Positions 16,530 to 25,608 of a stretch of 64,000 bases of DNA are shown here, one piece after another; the stretch's first letter is position 1; every line of letters starts with the position of its first letter. The notes under the pieces were generated by a model. The model worked only from the letters and a program-made list of their open reading frames with translations. It did not search any database and was not told the origin of the DNA. This stretch comes from Fidelibacterota bacterium. GTDB lineage: Bacteria; Fidelibacterota; Marinisomatia; SCGC-AAA003-L08; TS1B11. The translations under genes and the position numbers were made by a program. The stretch is taken from the NCBI GenBank assembly GCA_004124295.1, contig SCKI01000014.1, forward strand, positions 1 to 64,000, given 5' to 3'.

Positions 16530-19500
16530 CGCTGGACTGGTCTGGATGCTCATATCCCCGGCTCTGCCGGGCCAGGTGATCACCTACCGGGATACGCTCG
16601 TATTCCCTCCGGCCCCCTCCACAGACTCGCTGAGCCATTTCCCCGTGCTGCAGATTTTCGCGCCCCTCACTGACGGCAGCAGCTGGCAGGTCGATCTGCT
16701 CGCCGGCGCCATATCCCGGATCAGGGGCGATGATTCGCTGACGCTGGTGGTGATTTACACGGCCCTGGCCGGGCCGCTGAAGCTCAGCCACGGACCGGCC
16801 TGGCGGCACCTGCCGTCGTTGGCCGAAATCCGCCTCCGGGAAAGGTCTGCACGCGGTCCCTCCACACCCAGCCCCGCCCGGCCACGGGACCCTTCACGGG
16901 GATCGCTGGTGACGGCGGGGACCCTCTTCAGGGGCTTATCCGCCACGGCGGGGCAGGGCACGGTCCTGTCCGGGGGGCTCGATCTTCGGCTGCAGGGCGA
17001 TCTGGGCGACGGCATTTTCATCCAGGCGACCCTGACCGACCGGAATCTTCCGGTCCAGCCCGAGGGCAACACGCGGGCGCTGGAGGAGCTCGATCAGGTC
17101 AGACTGGCCATTATCGCCCCGTGGGGGAGGGCCACGGCAGGCGATTTTGTGCTCCACAGCCGGGGCGGTCCCTTGCAGGCCTTCCAGAGAAAGCTGGAGG
17201 GCCTGCAGCTGCAGCTGGGCGGGGGCGAACGGCGTTGGCAGCTCACCGGCGTCCTGGCCGGCACCAAAGGGCGCTACCGGAGCCAGAGCCTGTCGGGGGA
17301 GGACGGCCGGCAGGGGCCCTATTACCTGAGCACCATGAACGGCTCCCGGGCCCTGGTGATCTTGAGCGGCACGGAGACGGTCTGGCTCAACGGGCAGCGG
17401 CTCGAACGGGGGGAGCGCTACGACTACACCATTGATTACCAGACCGGCGACCTGTTCTTCACGCCCCGCCACACGATCCGCAACGACAGCCGCATCGTCA
17501 TCGATTTCGAGTACAGCGACCTGCTCTATAAGCGGACCACCGCCTTCATGTCGGCAGATTTCACCGGCGACCGGTCCGACCTCACCCTGACAGCCTTCAG
17601 CGAGGCCGACGATCCGGCCAGCAGCCTCATTTTCAGCCTGTCGGCAGCGGACCGGCAGCGTCTGCGGCAGGCCGGCGACCCCGATAGCCTGCTGGCCGTA
17701 CCGGGGGCCACACTGGCCGAGGGGGGCGGCTATGATCTGGTCGACGGGCGCTATGTCTGGCAGGGGATCGGCGCGGGAGCATACCGGGTCGCCTTCTCCC
17801 AGGTCGGCGAGGGAGGCGCCTATAGGCGGCTGGTGGAGGGAAACCGGCTGATCTATGCCTGGGTGCCGGTCGAGCTGCGCCAGGCCCAGGGGGCGATCTA
17901 TGCGCCCTATCGCCACTTGACGGCGCCCCAGCGGCAGGATATGCTGGCCGGTCGATGGCGTCTGCGGGGCACCGGCCCGAACCGGCTGCTGCAAATCGAA
18001 GCGGCCCTCAGCCGCCAGGACCTGAACTCTCTTTCGCCACTGGACGACGGCGATAATCTGAACGCCGGCTACAGCGGAAAACTGGCCTGGCAGAGTGGCC
18101 CGAACCGGCCCTGGCAGGCCGGACTGGAGGTGCAGGGGCAGGGCCGGCAAGCCGGTTTCCGGCCGTTGGGCCGCTGGGATGCGGTGGAACTGTTGCGCGA
18201 GTGGGACCTGGAAAATGACCCTGCCGCCTACCGCTGGGTCACCGCCAAAACGACGCTGGAGCAAGCGGGAAAACAGGCCGCCTTCGCCGAGTGGGGCCGC
18301 CTGAGTCTGTCCAGGCAGGGGCGCGAGCGGATGCGCTGGGGTGTCAACCGCCAGGCGGCGCAGGGACTCAGCGGCCGGATCAACCAATCCTCCATCAACA
18401 GGATTGAAGAAAACAGGATATGGACCATTACCGGTGCTGATATAAAGTATAACTTTAAGCGGTTTGCCCCCTTCATCAGTTACCACGCGGAGTCGAGAAG
18501 CGGTTCACCCGAGGCCAAATTGACCGTGTTGCAGCAGGGCGCCGGGCTGGAATTAACGACCGGCAGCATCCGCTGGAGGTTGGGCCGGGAGGAGCGCCGG
18601 GAGGTGGCCGTTGCGCCGGGCGGTGCGGCATATGATACCCGCCAGCAGTTCTGGCGTATGGGGCTGGACTCTGCCCGGCCGGGGCGGCCAAGGATCAATC
18701 TTGACCTAGCCTACAACAGCGCCCAAACGTCCGCCTCAGGGACCGATCTGAACTACCTCCTCGGCTCTTTGGCCCTGCACCACCGGCCCCCGGGCGGACC
18801 CTGGTGGATCGACTTGCGGCACCGCATCGAACGGACCATTGCCCAGACCAGCGCCGTGCTGTATGACTCGGTGGCGGCCGGGCTGGGCCAGTTCCGCTAC
18901 GATCCGGTCTACGACAGCTTCGTGCCGGACCCGGCGGGCAGTTATATGCGCCGGGTGGTGCCCATCGGACTGGCCGAGCCGGTGGTGGCCCTGCAGAGCA
19001 GGGCGGGTGGGCAGGTCAGTCTCAACCGGCTGAAATGGATGCCTGCGGCGGTGCGAAAGTTTGCCGATTTGCAGCTGCGCGGCCAGGGCCGGGTGCAGAG
19101 CCGCTCCCGGCGGGAGGCAGCGCTGGCCTTCAGGCTGCCGGCAGCGCAGGATACGACGGCCCTGTCATTCCAGGGCAGCTGGCAAATCAACGGCTCCTGG
19201 CAGGTCGATGCGGCAGCCCCCCGCTACGTGATCTCATTTAACGGGCAGGCCAACATGAACCGCATACAGGCCCGGACCAGTGTCGGCGATGCCCTGGCAG
19301 GGGAGCAACTCAGCCGCAGCAAGCGCCAACTGCGCCGCACCAGCCGGGGGCAGCTGGGTGGTCTGCGGTCCACCCTGGATGCCCGCCTGTTCAGCGGCCG
19401 GCGCCGGATGGTCTCGGCCATCAATGCCCGGCGGGACTATCACATCGCCGAAACGGGCCTGACCGGTACCGCCAGCCTGGCGCTGCCGCCCAGGTGGTCC

Positions 19501-19857
19501 GGCGGTCAGGGCCTGACCTTGAGCCTCACCGGAAACTGGCGCCGGGAGATCAACAGCGCCCTGGGCGGCCTGGAAGCGGTGCTGCTGTCGGCGGGTGTCG
19601 GCCTGGAGCGGAAACTGGGCCCCGGCGGCCGCCTGAAAATCCATTGGGAGCAGCTGGCTGTGCGCAGTTCCTTGCCGGCCGTGCTTCCGCTGACGATGAT
19701 GGACGGATTTCCCGCTGGAATCTCCAGCCGCCTGCGGGCCAGCGGCCTGCTGAAGCTGGGCGATAATCTGACCCTGACCCTGACCCTGTTTTCCCGGCAG
19801 GAAGCCGGCCGGCCGCCCCTGACGACGGCCAATGTGGAACTGCGGAGCCAGTTTTGA
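16513..19857 (+). CDS. Large outer-membrane surface protein (SprA-like motif), unknown function
   Basis: 1114 residues from TTG 16513, with AAGGGA upstream. The start overlaps the propeller stop by 17 bp and opens a clean signal peptide (RRLASAGLVWMLISPALPGQ). An ATG at 16465 lacks this. Residues 290-345 carry the motif LNGQRLERGERYDYTIDY...GDLFF, a feature of FCB outer-membrane proteins including the T9SS translocon SprA. The C-terminal half alternates polar and hydrophobic strands and ends in Phe, like a beta-barrel. Whether it is a SprA relative cannot be settled by eye, since it is far shorter than SprA. Confidence 0.65.
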   Translation: MRRLASAGLVWMLISPALPGQVITYRDTLVFPPAPSTDSLSHFPVLQIFAPLTDGSSWQVDLLAGAISRIRGDDSLTLVVIYTALAGPLKLSHGPAWRHLPSLAEIRLRERSARGPSTPSPARPRDPSRGSLVTAGTLFRGLSATAGQGTVLSGGLDLRLQGDLGDGIFIQATLTDRNLPVQPEGNTRALEELDQVRLAIIAPWGRATAGDFVLHSRGGPLQAFQRKLEGLQLQLGGGERRWQLTGVLAGTKGRYRSQSLSGEDGRQGPYYLSTMNGSRALVILSGTETVWLNGQRLERGERYDYTIDYQTGDLFFTPRHTIRNDSRIVIDFEYSDLLYKRTTAFMSADFTGDRSDLTLTAFSEADDPASSLIFSLSAADRQRLRQAGDPDSLLAVPGATLAEGGGYDLVDGRYVWQGIGAGAYRVAFSQVGEGGAYRRLVEGNRLIYAWVPVELRQAQGAIYAPYRHLTAPQRQDMLAGRWRLRGTGPNRLLQIEAALSRQDLNSLSPLDDGDNLNAGYSGKLAWQSGPNRPWQAGLEVQGQGRQAGFRPLGRWDAVELLREWDLENDPAAYRWVTAKTTLEQAGKQAAFAEWGRLSLSRQGRERMRWGVNRQAAQGLSGRINQSSINRIEENRIWTITGADIKYNFKRFAPFISYHAESRSGSPEAKLTVLQQGAGLELTTGSIRWRLGREERREVAVAPGGAAYDTRQQFWRMGLDSARPGRPRINLDLAYNSAQTSASGTDLNYLLGSLALHHRPPGGPWWIDLRHRIERTIAQTSAVLYDSVAAGLGQFRYDPVYDSFVPDPAGSYMRRVVPIGLAEPVVALQSRAGGQVSLNRLKWMPAAVRKFADLQLRGQGRVQSRSRREAALAFRLPAAQDTTALSFQGSWQINGSWQVDAAAPRYVISFNGQANMNRIQARTSVGDALAGEQLSRSKRQLRRTSRGQLGGLRSTLDARLFSGRRRMVSAINARRDYHIAETGLTGTASLALPPRWSGGQGLTLSLTGNWRREINSALGGLEAVLLSAGVGLERKLGPGGRLKIHWEQLAVRSSLPAVLPLTMMDGFPAGISSRLRASGLLKLGDNLTLTLTLFSRQEAGRPPLTTANVELRSQF

Positions 19858-21230
19858 TGGCCCGCTCAATCCTGGGCCTCTGGCTCCTGGCCCTGCCACT
19901 GGCGGCCCAGCAGGTCCACATCAGTTTGCCCGATACGGCGCTGGTAACCACGGCCGCGCAGATTGACAGCGCCCTGTCTGCCCGCCTCGGCAGTCTGGGC
20001 AGTGCCGGCCGGCTGGGGACCGGGTACCTGCTCATTTCGGCCACTGCCAGCGGCCCGGAAACGGTGGCCCTGGCCTACGAGCGGCTCGAATTTCCCCAGG
20101 CGGGAGCCGATACGGTGCTGGTCTGGGACCGGGCGGGGCAGGAACTGCCTTATCTGGCCACAGCCCTCACGAGGCGCCGGTTGGCTGGCGGCCAATGGCT
20201 CACGATGGGTCCCGGCATGGTCTGGCAGATCGAGGGGCGGACCTATTTCCGCCGGCCGGCCGGTTACGGCGTCGCTTACCGGGTGGCGGACCGCTCCCGG
20301 CAGACGGTACAGGCGGTGCTGGCCCTGGACCAGACCGGCAACGGGGAGGCCCGGCTGGTGGGCACATTCAGCATGGACCTGCCCAACCTGTTTGGTCCGC
20401 TGCGCCGGTTGCAGGTGCACATGAGACGCCTCAGCCCGGTAACCCAGACCCTGCAGATCGCCTATACGGAGCCCCGCTTTCCGGGCCTGCCCGTCGGCCT
20501 GCAGCTCGATTATAGCCAGAACCTCCGCGATACCCTGTACGTTCGCCGGGAGGGCGCGCTGGAGCTGCGTTCACGGCCGGGACCCGGTTGGCAGGCCTCG
20601 GCGGGCATCGGCTGGCGGCGGCTGCATGTGACGGCCCATGGCGCTGCACTGGGGCTGCTCGCCTATGCGCAACGGCAGTTGCGTCTCTCCGTGGGACGTG
20701 ATAATCTTGACCGGCCCCATAACCCGCGCCGGGGCTATCAGGTCACCCTGACCGCATCGGGGGGCAATCTTACCGGGGAGGGACATGACGAAAATGACGG
20801 GCTGCTGATGGGCACAATCACGGCCTTATGGCTCAACCGGCTGGGCGGCTGGGTATGGGCCCAGGAATGGCGCGCCTCCCTGGCGGCAGGGCTGGGTTAT
20901 ACGCCGCAGCTGGCCGATTTCAGCTCCTTTGGGGGCGCTGCGTCGGTGCGGGGCTACCGGGAGGACCACCTGCTGGCGCCGGGAGGCGTGACGTTGCGCA
21001 GCGAACTCCGCCGCCCGCTGGGTGACAGCGGAAGGCTGTACCTGTTCAGCGATGTGGCCCGGACCACTACCGGAAAGCTGCTGGCCGGCACAGGGTTCGG
21101 CATATTGCTGCCGGCGGGAGCGACCCGGATGCAGATTGATATCGCCTGGAACCGGGCAGATGGCTTCCGCAGTCCCAAGCTGCATCTGCGACTGCTGAAC
21201 CTGCTGGCCGGAGGGCGCTCCGGTGGCTAG
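19857..21230 (+). CDS. Omp85/BamA-superfamily outer-membrane protein
   Basis: 457 residues, start overlapping the previous stop as TGATG. A signal peptide ending in AAQQ precedes a periplasmic region of about 160 residues, short for POTRA domains, and then a 16-strand-sized barrel. The barrel has the DNLDRPHNPRRGYQ strand and the FGGAASVRGYRED loop. The latter is the conserved VRGY motif of BamA, TamA and TpsB. It probably inserts or translocates outer-membrane proteins or lipids. Its position directly after a large barrel gene suggests a dedicated client. Confidence 0.8.
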   Translation: MARSILGLWLLALPLAAQQVHISLPDTALVTTAAQIDSALSARLGSLGSAGRLGTGYLLISATASGPETVALAYERLEFPQAGADTVLVWDRAGQELPYLATALTRRRLAGGQWLTMGPGMVWQIEGRTYFRRPAGYGVAYRVADRSRQTVQAVLALDQTGNGEARLVGTFSMDLPNLFGPLRRLQVHMRRLSPVTQTLQIAYTEPRFPGLPVGLQLDYSQNLRDTLYVRREGALELRSRPGPGWQASAGIGWRRLHVTAHGAALGLLAYAQRQLRLSVGRDNLDRPHNPRRGYQVTLTASGGNLTGEGHDENDGLLMGTITALWLNRLGGWVWAQEWRASLAAGLGYTPQLADFSSFGGAASVRGYREDHLLAPGGVTLRSELRRPLGDSGRLYLFSDVARTTTGKLLAGTGFGILLPAGATRMQIDIAWNRADGFRSPKLHLRLLNLLAGGRSGG

Positions 21231-23196
21231 GGGAGGGGGACGCAGAGAGTCAGGCAAGCGCAAACAGGGCGGCAAAAAATCCGCTGCCGGCGCTGCCAGG
21301 GAAATGGAAGGCCGGCTGGAAGTGACCCGGGGCGGATTCGGGTTTGTGCTGGTAGAGGGCCAGGAGCAGGACATATTTGTGCAGCAGCACCGGCTCGGCG
21401 GGGCCGTGGCCGGGGATACGGTCCGGCTGAAGATTATCCGTCAGCGGCCCCGGCGGGGACCGGAAGGGGCCATTACCGCCGTCCTGAAGCGAGCCCGGGG
21501 GTTCCTGGTGGGAACCCTGGAAGCGGTGCCGGGCGGGTTTGAGCTGGCCACACTGGAGCCGCTGGCCGGCCGGGCCATCCGCGTGGAAGGCCATCTGCAG
21601 GGCGCCACCCCCGGCGATCTGGTCTATGCCCGCATCAAGGACTGGGGCGACGGCGACCGGCCCATCCAGGCCCGGGTGGAGGAGGTCATCGGCCGGTCCG
21701 ATGATCCGCATACCGATTACACCCTCGTGCTGCGGCAGCATGAGCTGCAGGAGGCGTTCCCCAGCGCCGTCGAGGCGGAAGTGGAGGCCCTGGCCGGCAA
21801 GGTCAGTATCGTTCCGGGCGGCGAGCGCCGGGACCTGCGCAGCCTGGAGGTGATTACCATCGATCCCGCCAGCGCCAAGGATTTCGATGATGCCCTGTCT
21901 CTGGAGCAGCTGAAAGGGGACCGCTGGCGGCTGGGCGTGCATATCGCCGATGTGTCCCACTATGTGCGGCCGGGCAGCCTTACCGATGCGGAGGCCTTCC
22001 GCCGGGGGAACAGCGTCTATTTTCACGAGGGCGTGGTGCCGATGCTGCCGCACCGCCTCTCCAGCGATCTCTGCTCCCTGCGGCCCCGGGAAGACCGGCC
22101 GGCCCTCTCGGCGCTGATCACCCTCTCCGCCGACGGCGCGGTGCAGGAGGTGGCCTTTACCCGCAGCCTGATCCACAGCAAGCAGCGCTTCGCCTACGAG
22201 GAGGTGCACGATATTCTGGCCGCCGGCAAGGGCAAGCGGCACACCCTGCTGTCCAACCTGAAGCGGCTCACCGCAGCGGTCTACCGCCGGCGGGTGGCCC
22301 GGGGGAGCGTCGATTTCGACATCCCCGAACCGCTGTTCGAACTGGATGCCCACGGCGTGCCGCACGAGATTCGCCCGTCGGAGCGCCTCGACAGTCACCG
22401 CATCGTCGAGGAGTGCATGCTGCTGGCCAATCGCCTGGTGGCCGAGCGTATCCCCGCCGGCAAGCCGCGCATGCCGTTCCTCTACCGGGTGCACGACGAG
22501 CCGGGGACCGAAAAGATGGCGGCCCTGTCGGCGCTGCTGAAACGGATGAACCTGCCCGGACTGCCCCGCAAGGATGTGACCAGCGCCGTGGTCCGGGACC
22601 TGCTGCTGGCCATGGAAGATTCGCCCTACAAGGACCTGATTGAAATCCTTACCCTGCGCAGCATGGCCAAGGCGGCCTACTCCCCCCGGAACGTGGGCCA
22701 CTTCGGATTGGCCTTTCCCATGTACACGCATTTTACCTCGCCCATCCGCCGCTATGCCGATCTGGTGGTGCACCGCATGATGACCGACCGCCTGGCCGCC
22801 CCGCAGGGCCGTCCGCCCAAAAAGAGCGCGGCCCTGGAGAAAATCGGCGCCCAGTGCACCCAGCTGGAGATCAAGGGGGTGAAGGCCGAGCGGGCCTACC
22901 GGCGGCTCAAGGAGCTGCGCTATCTGGCGACCCAGGTGGGCCAGCGCTACGCGGGGATCATCTCCGGCGTGACGGCCAAGGGGCTGTTCGTGCAACTGCG
23001 CGAACTGCTCATCGACGGGTTTGTGCCCATTGACCACCTTGAAGACGACAGCTACACCTTCGATGACCGCCTGTATGCCCTGGTCGGCCGCAGGCAGGGC
23101 CGCCAGTTCCAGTTGGGGCAGGAGATCACCATACGGGTCGATGATGTCTCGGTGGAGGGGCGCCGGGCGGACTTTTTGCTGGCCGAGGACACCTGA
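21223..23196 (+). CDS. rnr: Ribonuclease R
   Basis: 657 residues. This processive 3'-5' exoribonuclease degrades structured RNA. An N-terminal basic segment and cold-shock domains are followed by the RNB domain with the metal-binding cluster DPASAKDFDDAL and the HIADVSHYV segment. A C-terminal S1 domain follows (GIISGVTAKGLFVQL). It is somewhat shorter than E. coli RNase R, lacking the long C-terminal basic tail. GTG 21223 overlaps the previous stop by 8 bp, so the gene is translationally linked to the envelope operon. Confidence 0.95.
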   Translation: MARGGGRRESGKRKQGGKKSAAGAAREMEGRLEVTRGGFGFVLVEGQEQDIFVQQHRLGGAVAGDTVRLKIIRQRPRRGPEGAITAVLKRARGFLVGTLEAVPGGFELATLEPLAGRAIRVEGHLQGATPGDLVYARIKDWGDGDRPIQARVEEVIGRSDDPHTDYTLVLRQHELQEAFPSAVEAEVEALAGKVSIVPGGERRDLRSLEVITIDPASAKDFDDALSLEQLKGDRWRLGVHIADVSHYVRPGSLTDAEAFRRGNSVYFHEGVVPMLPHRLSSDLCSLRPREDRPALSALITLSADGAVQEVAFTRSLIHSKQRFAYEEVHDILAAGKGKRHTLLSNLKRLTAAVYRRRVARGSVDFDIPEPLFELDAHGVPHEIRPSERLDSHRIVEECMLLANRLVAERIPAGKPRMPFLYRVHDEPGTEKMAALSALLKRMNLPGLPRKDVTSAVVRDLLLAMEDSPYKDLIEILTLRSMAKAAYSPRNVGHFGLAFPMYTHFTSPIRRYADLVVHRMMTDRLAAPQGRPPKKSAALEKIGAQCTQLEIKGVKAERAYRRLKELRYLATQVGQRYAGIISGVTAKGLFVQLRELLIDGFVPIDHLEDDSYTFDDRLYALVGRRQGRQFQLGQEITIRVDDVSVEGRRADFLLAEDT

Positions 23197-23201
23197 GGGC
23201 C

Positions 23202-23231
23202 TTGGTGGGGCCTTTGGCCCGGTCCTAAATT
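23202..23231 (+). promoter_or_regulatory. Promoter before the DUF4837 gene: TTGGTG, 18 bp, TAAATT
   Basis: TTGGTG at 23202-23207 and TAAATT at 23226-23231 are 18 bp apart, and a C-run follows the -10. The predicted transcript start near 23238 gives a leader of about 28 nt. This is the same -10 type as elsewhere in the window. Confidence 0.5.
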
Positions 23232-23265
23232 CCCCCCTTGAGACTGCGCAGCAGATCAGGCCACG

Positions 23266-24345
23266 ATGCGGCATATGACCCCTTACCATAATACCCGGTT
23301 CCGGCCCCTGGCGGCGGCACTGACGGCAGCCTTGCTGAGCATGGCCTGCGACTACAAACCGCCCGTGGTCGGCCAGGCGGATGTGCTGGTCATTATCACC
23401 TCGGACGAGGACCGTCCCCTGCTGGAGCCGTTGCTGATGGACATTTTCGGCCGCACCATGGCCACGCCTGCGCCGGAACCGTTTTTCAAGGTGCTGATGG
23501 CGCCGCCGGAGAAATTTGAGCGATACCGCCGTTACAAGAGCCTCATCGTCGCCTCCCTGGCCAATCCGGCCGACTCCAGCGGCGATCTGCTGGCCCGGCG
23601 CATCCTGGGGCCTGAGCGCGAACTGGCCGCCCTGGCCGGGGGCAATCCCATCTTTGTGGCCCGGGACTTTATGGCCCGGGGTCAGATGTTCATGGGTATT
23701 TTGGCCCTCGATGCGATTCAGGTGCAGACCGAGCTGGAACGGCTGGGATCGTGGGTGTTCGACCAGTTCGAGGAGCAGCTGCGGGTCAGGCAGAAAGTGG
23801 TGATGTTTCGCAAGGGCGATAATGAGGATCTTTCCGATAGTCTGGCCGCCGAATACGGCTGGCGGATGCGCCTCGAGAAGGACTACCTGCGCATCAAGGA
23901 CCGCCCGGAAGTCAGTTTCGTCTGGCTGGGACGGGGTTACCCCTACCGTTGGCTGTCGGTGCACTGGGTGGAGCAGGCCGACACGGTACGCCTCAGCCGC
24001 GCCTGGGCCTGGCAGCGGATGGAACATATTGCCGGCAAACTATTTACCGTTATAACCATCGACACTCTGTTCCGCACGACCGAACTGGGCATCGAAAATG
24101 GGCGCGAAATACTTATCTTGCGGGGCGTCTGGGCCCATGCCCAGCAGGTGGCGGGTGGTCCTTTTGTCACGTACGTTTTCAGGGACCGGGAGCAGCAGCG
24201 CATCTACATAGTCACGGGTCTGGTTTTCCACCCTGCGGGCAGCAAGGTGCTGCTGATCAAGCGTCAGGAGATTATGATGCGTACGTTCCACACATTTGAC
24301 GAACCGCCGGAAGCGCAAGCAGCCTCCGGCCGGAACCTGACCTGA
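23266..24345 (+). CDS. DUF4837 family lipoprotein
   Basis: 359 residues. The lipobox is LLSMAC (Cys28), after a basic N-terminus. The body follows the DUF4837 family common in Bacteroidetes and relatives: the PVVGQADVLVIITSDEDR opening, AxPEPFFKVL, and a C-terminal R-R-E-I-MMRTFHTF stretch. The protein is anchored in the envelope; its function is unknown. Met1 and Met4 (23275) are both possible starts. It is followed closely by purE on the same transcript, possibly by chance of order. Confidence 0.8.
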   Translation: MRHMTPYHNTRFRPLAAALTAALLSMACDYKPPVVGQADVLVIITSDEDRPLLEPLLMDIFGRTMATPAPEPFFKVLMAPPEKFERYRRYKSLIVASLANPADSSGDLLARRILGPERELAALAGGNPIFVARDFMARGQMFMGILALDAIQVQTELERLGSWVFDQFEEQLRVRQKVVMFRKGDNEDLSDSLAAEYGWRMRLEKDYLRIKDRPEVSFVWLGRGYPYRWLSVHWVEQADTVRLSRAWAWQRMEHIAGKLFTVITIDTLFRTTELGIENGREILILRGVWAHAQQVAGGPFVTYVFRDREQQRIYIVTGLVFHPAGSKVLLIKRQEIMMRTFHTFDEPPEAQAASGRNLT

Positions 24346-24357
24346 GGGGAGAGAGCC

Positions 24358-24816
24358 TTGCACAAAGTCGCTATTCTTATGGGCAGTGAAACGGACCGGG
24401 CCATCATGGCCGAGGCGGTGCCTTACCTGGAGCATTTCGGCATCGGGCATGAGGTGCTGGTGCTCTCGGCCCACAGGCAGCCCGGCAAAGTGGCCGCTTT
24501 CGCCGAGGGGGCCAGGGCAGCCGGCTTCGGGGTGCTGATTGCCGGGGCCGGGATGGCGGCCCATCTGGCCGGAGCGCTGAAGGCCAACAGCACCCTGCCG
24601 GTGATCGGCGTACCGCTCCCCGGGGGCCTGGCCGACGGGCTGGATGCCCTGCTGGCAACGGTGCAGATGCCCAAGGGGGTGCCGGTGGCCACCATGAGCG
24701 TCGGCAAGGCGGGGGCCATCAACAGCGCCATTCTGGCCGCCGAAATCCTGGCCCTCAATGAACCGGCGCTGGCCGACAAATTGCAGCAGTTCAAGGACCG
24801 GGGGGCCAAACTGTAG
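24358..24816 (+). CDS. purE: N5-carboxyaminoimidazole ribonucleotide mutase
   Basis: 152 residues from TTG 24358, with GGGGAGAGAG upstream. PurE converts N5-CAIR to CAIR in purine synthesis. The family landmarks are all present: MGSETD at the phosphate site, SAHRQP (catalytic His, usual SAHRTP), AGAGMAAHLAG (usual AGGAAHLPG) and VPLPGGLADG. Several conserved spots carry substitutions, so it is a divergent but complete class I-like PurE. No purK is present next to it. Confidence 0.9.
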   Translation: MHKVAILMGSETDRAIMAEAVPYLEHFGIGHEVLVLSAHRQPGKVAAFAEGARAAGFGVLIAGAGMAAHLAGALKANSTLPVIGVPLPGGLADGLDALLATVQMPKGVPVATMSVGKAGAINSAILAAEILALNEPALADKLQQFKDRGAKL

Positions 24817-24846
24817 ACTGGCCGGACCGGCAGCCCAGGCAACAGC

Positions 24847-25608
24847 ATGACGACCCTCATCATCACCCCGACCTATAACGAGCGCCCGAATATCGAGACG
24901 CTCCTGGAGCGTCTGGCGGCTATTTTACCGCAAGCCCATGTGCTGGTGGTGGATGACAACTCGCCCGACGGCACCGGCGAGTATGTGAAGGGCCGCGCTG
25001 CAGAGGAGGACTGGATACATCTGATCCAGCGAGAGAGCAAGCAGGGGCTGGGGACGGCCTACTGCGCCGGCTTCACCTGGGCTCTGCAGCATAACTACGA
25101 CATCGTCGTGCAGATGGACGCCGACCTGTCCCACGATCCGGCCCAGATTCCGGGCCTGTTGGCCTACATCGGCGATTACGACCTGGTCCTGGGCAGCCGC
25201 TATATCAAAGGGGTCAACATCGTCAATTGGCCCCTGAGCCGCCTGATCCTCAGCTGGTCGGCGAATATCTATGCCAAGATCGTCACCGGTGTCCGCGTGG
25301 CTGACCTCACCGGCGGATTCAAATGCTGGCGCCGGGAAGTGCTGGCGGACCTGGAGATCGAGACCTTGCGCTCCGAAGGCTATGCCTTCCAGATCGAGAC
25401 CACCTTCCGGGCGCATCGGCTGGGCTACCGCATCAAGGAAACGCCCATCGTTTTTGTCGATCGTACCGAGGGGGACTCGAAAATGTCCAAGGGCATCATC
25501 CTGGAGGCGGTCTGGATGGTCATCCGGCTGAAACTGGGCGCCCTGCGGGATGGCGCCCGGCAGCGTTCGCGGCGCAAGGACCGGGTCGAGGAGGACACGG
25601 CGGTATGA
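24847..25608 (+). CDS. Polyprenol-phosphate mannosyltransferase (Dpm1-like GT2)
   Basis: 253 residues, GT-A fold. The opening TLIITPTYNERPNIETLL and VVDDNSPDGTGE, the DxD-type QMDADLSHDP, and the LTGGFKCWRREVL and QIETTFRAHRLGYRIKE segments are diagnostic of dolichyl/polyprenyl-phosphate mannose or glucose synthases. No C-terminal membrane domain is present, as in soluble Dpm1. The ATG of the next gene overlaps its stop (ATGA). The product would supply lipid-linked sugar for surface glycans or protein O-glycosylation. Confidence 0.9.
   Translation: MTTLIITPTYNERPNIETLLERLAAILPQAHVLVVDDNSPDGTGEYVKGRAAEEDWIHLIQRESKQGLGTAYCAGFTWALQHNYDIVVQMDADLSHDPAQIPGLLAYIGDYDLVLGSRYIKGVNIVNWPLSRLILSWSANIYAKIVTGVRVADLTGGFKCWRREVLADLEIETLRSEGYAFQIETTFRAHRLGYRIKETPIVFVDRTEGDSKMSKGIILEAVWMVIRLKLGALRDGARQRSRRKDRVEEDTAV

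Noticed and set aside
16936-18486. 516-codon minus-strand frame
   Set aside because: Shadow of the large barrel gene, with no start signal or recognisable protein.
21250-24027. 925-codon open frame on the minus strand
   Set aside because: It is the antisense shadow of rnr and the DUF4837 gene. GC-rich codon use keeps the opposite strand open; the translation has no domain and is rich in His, Gln and Pro.
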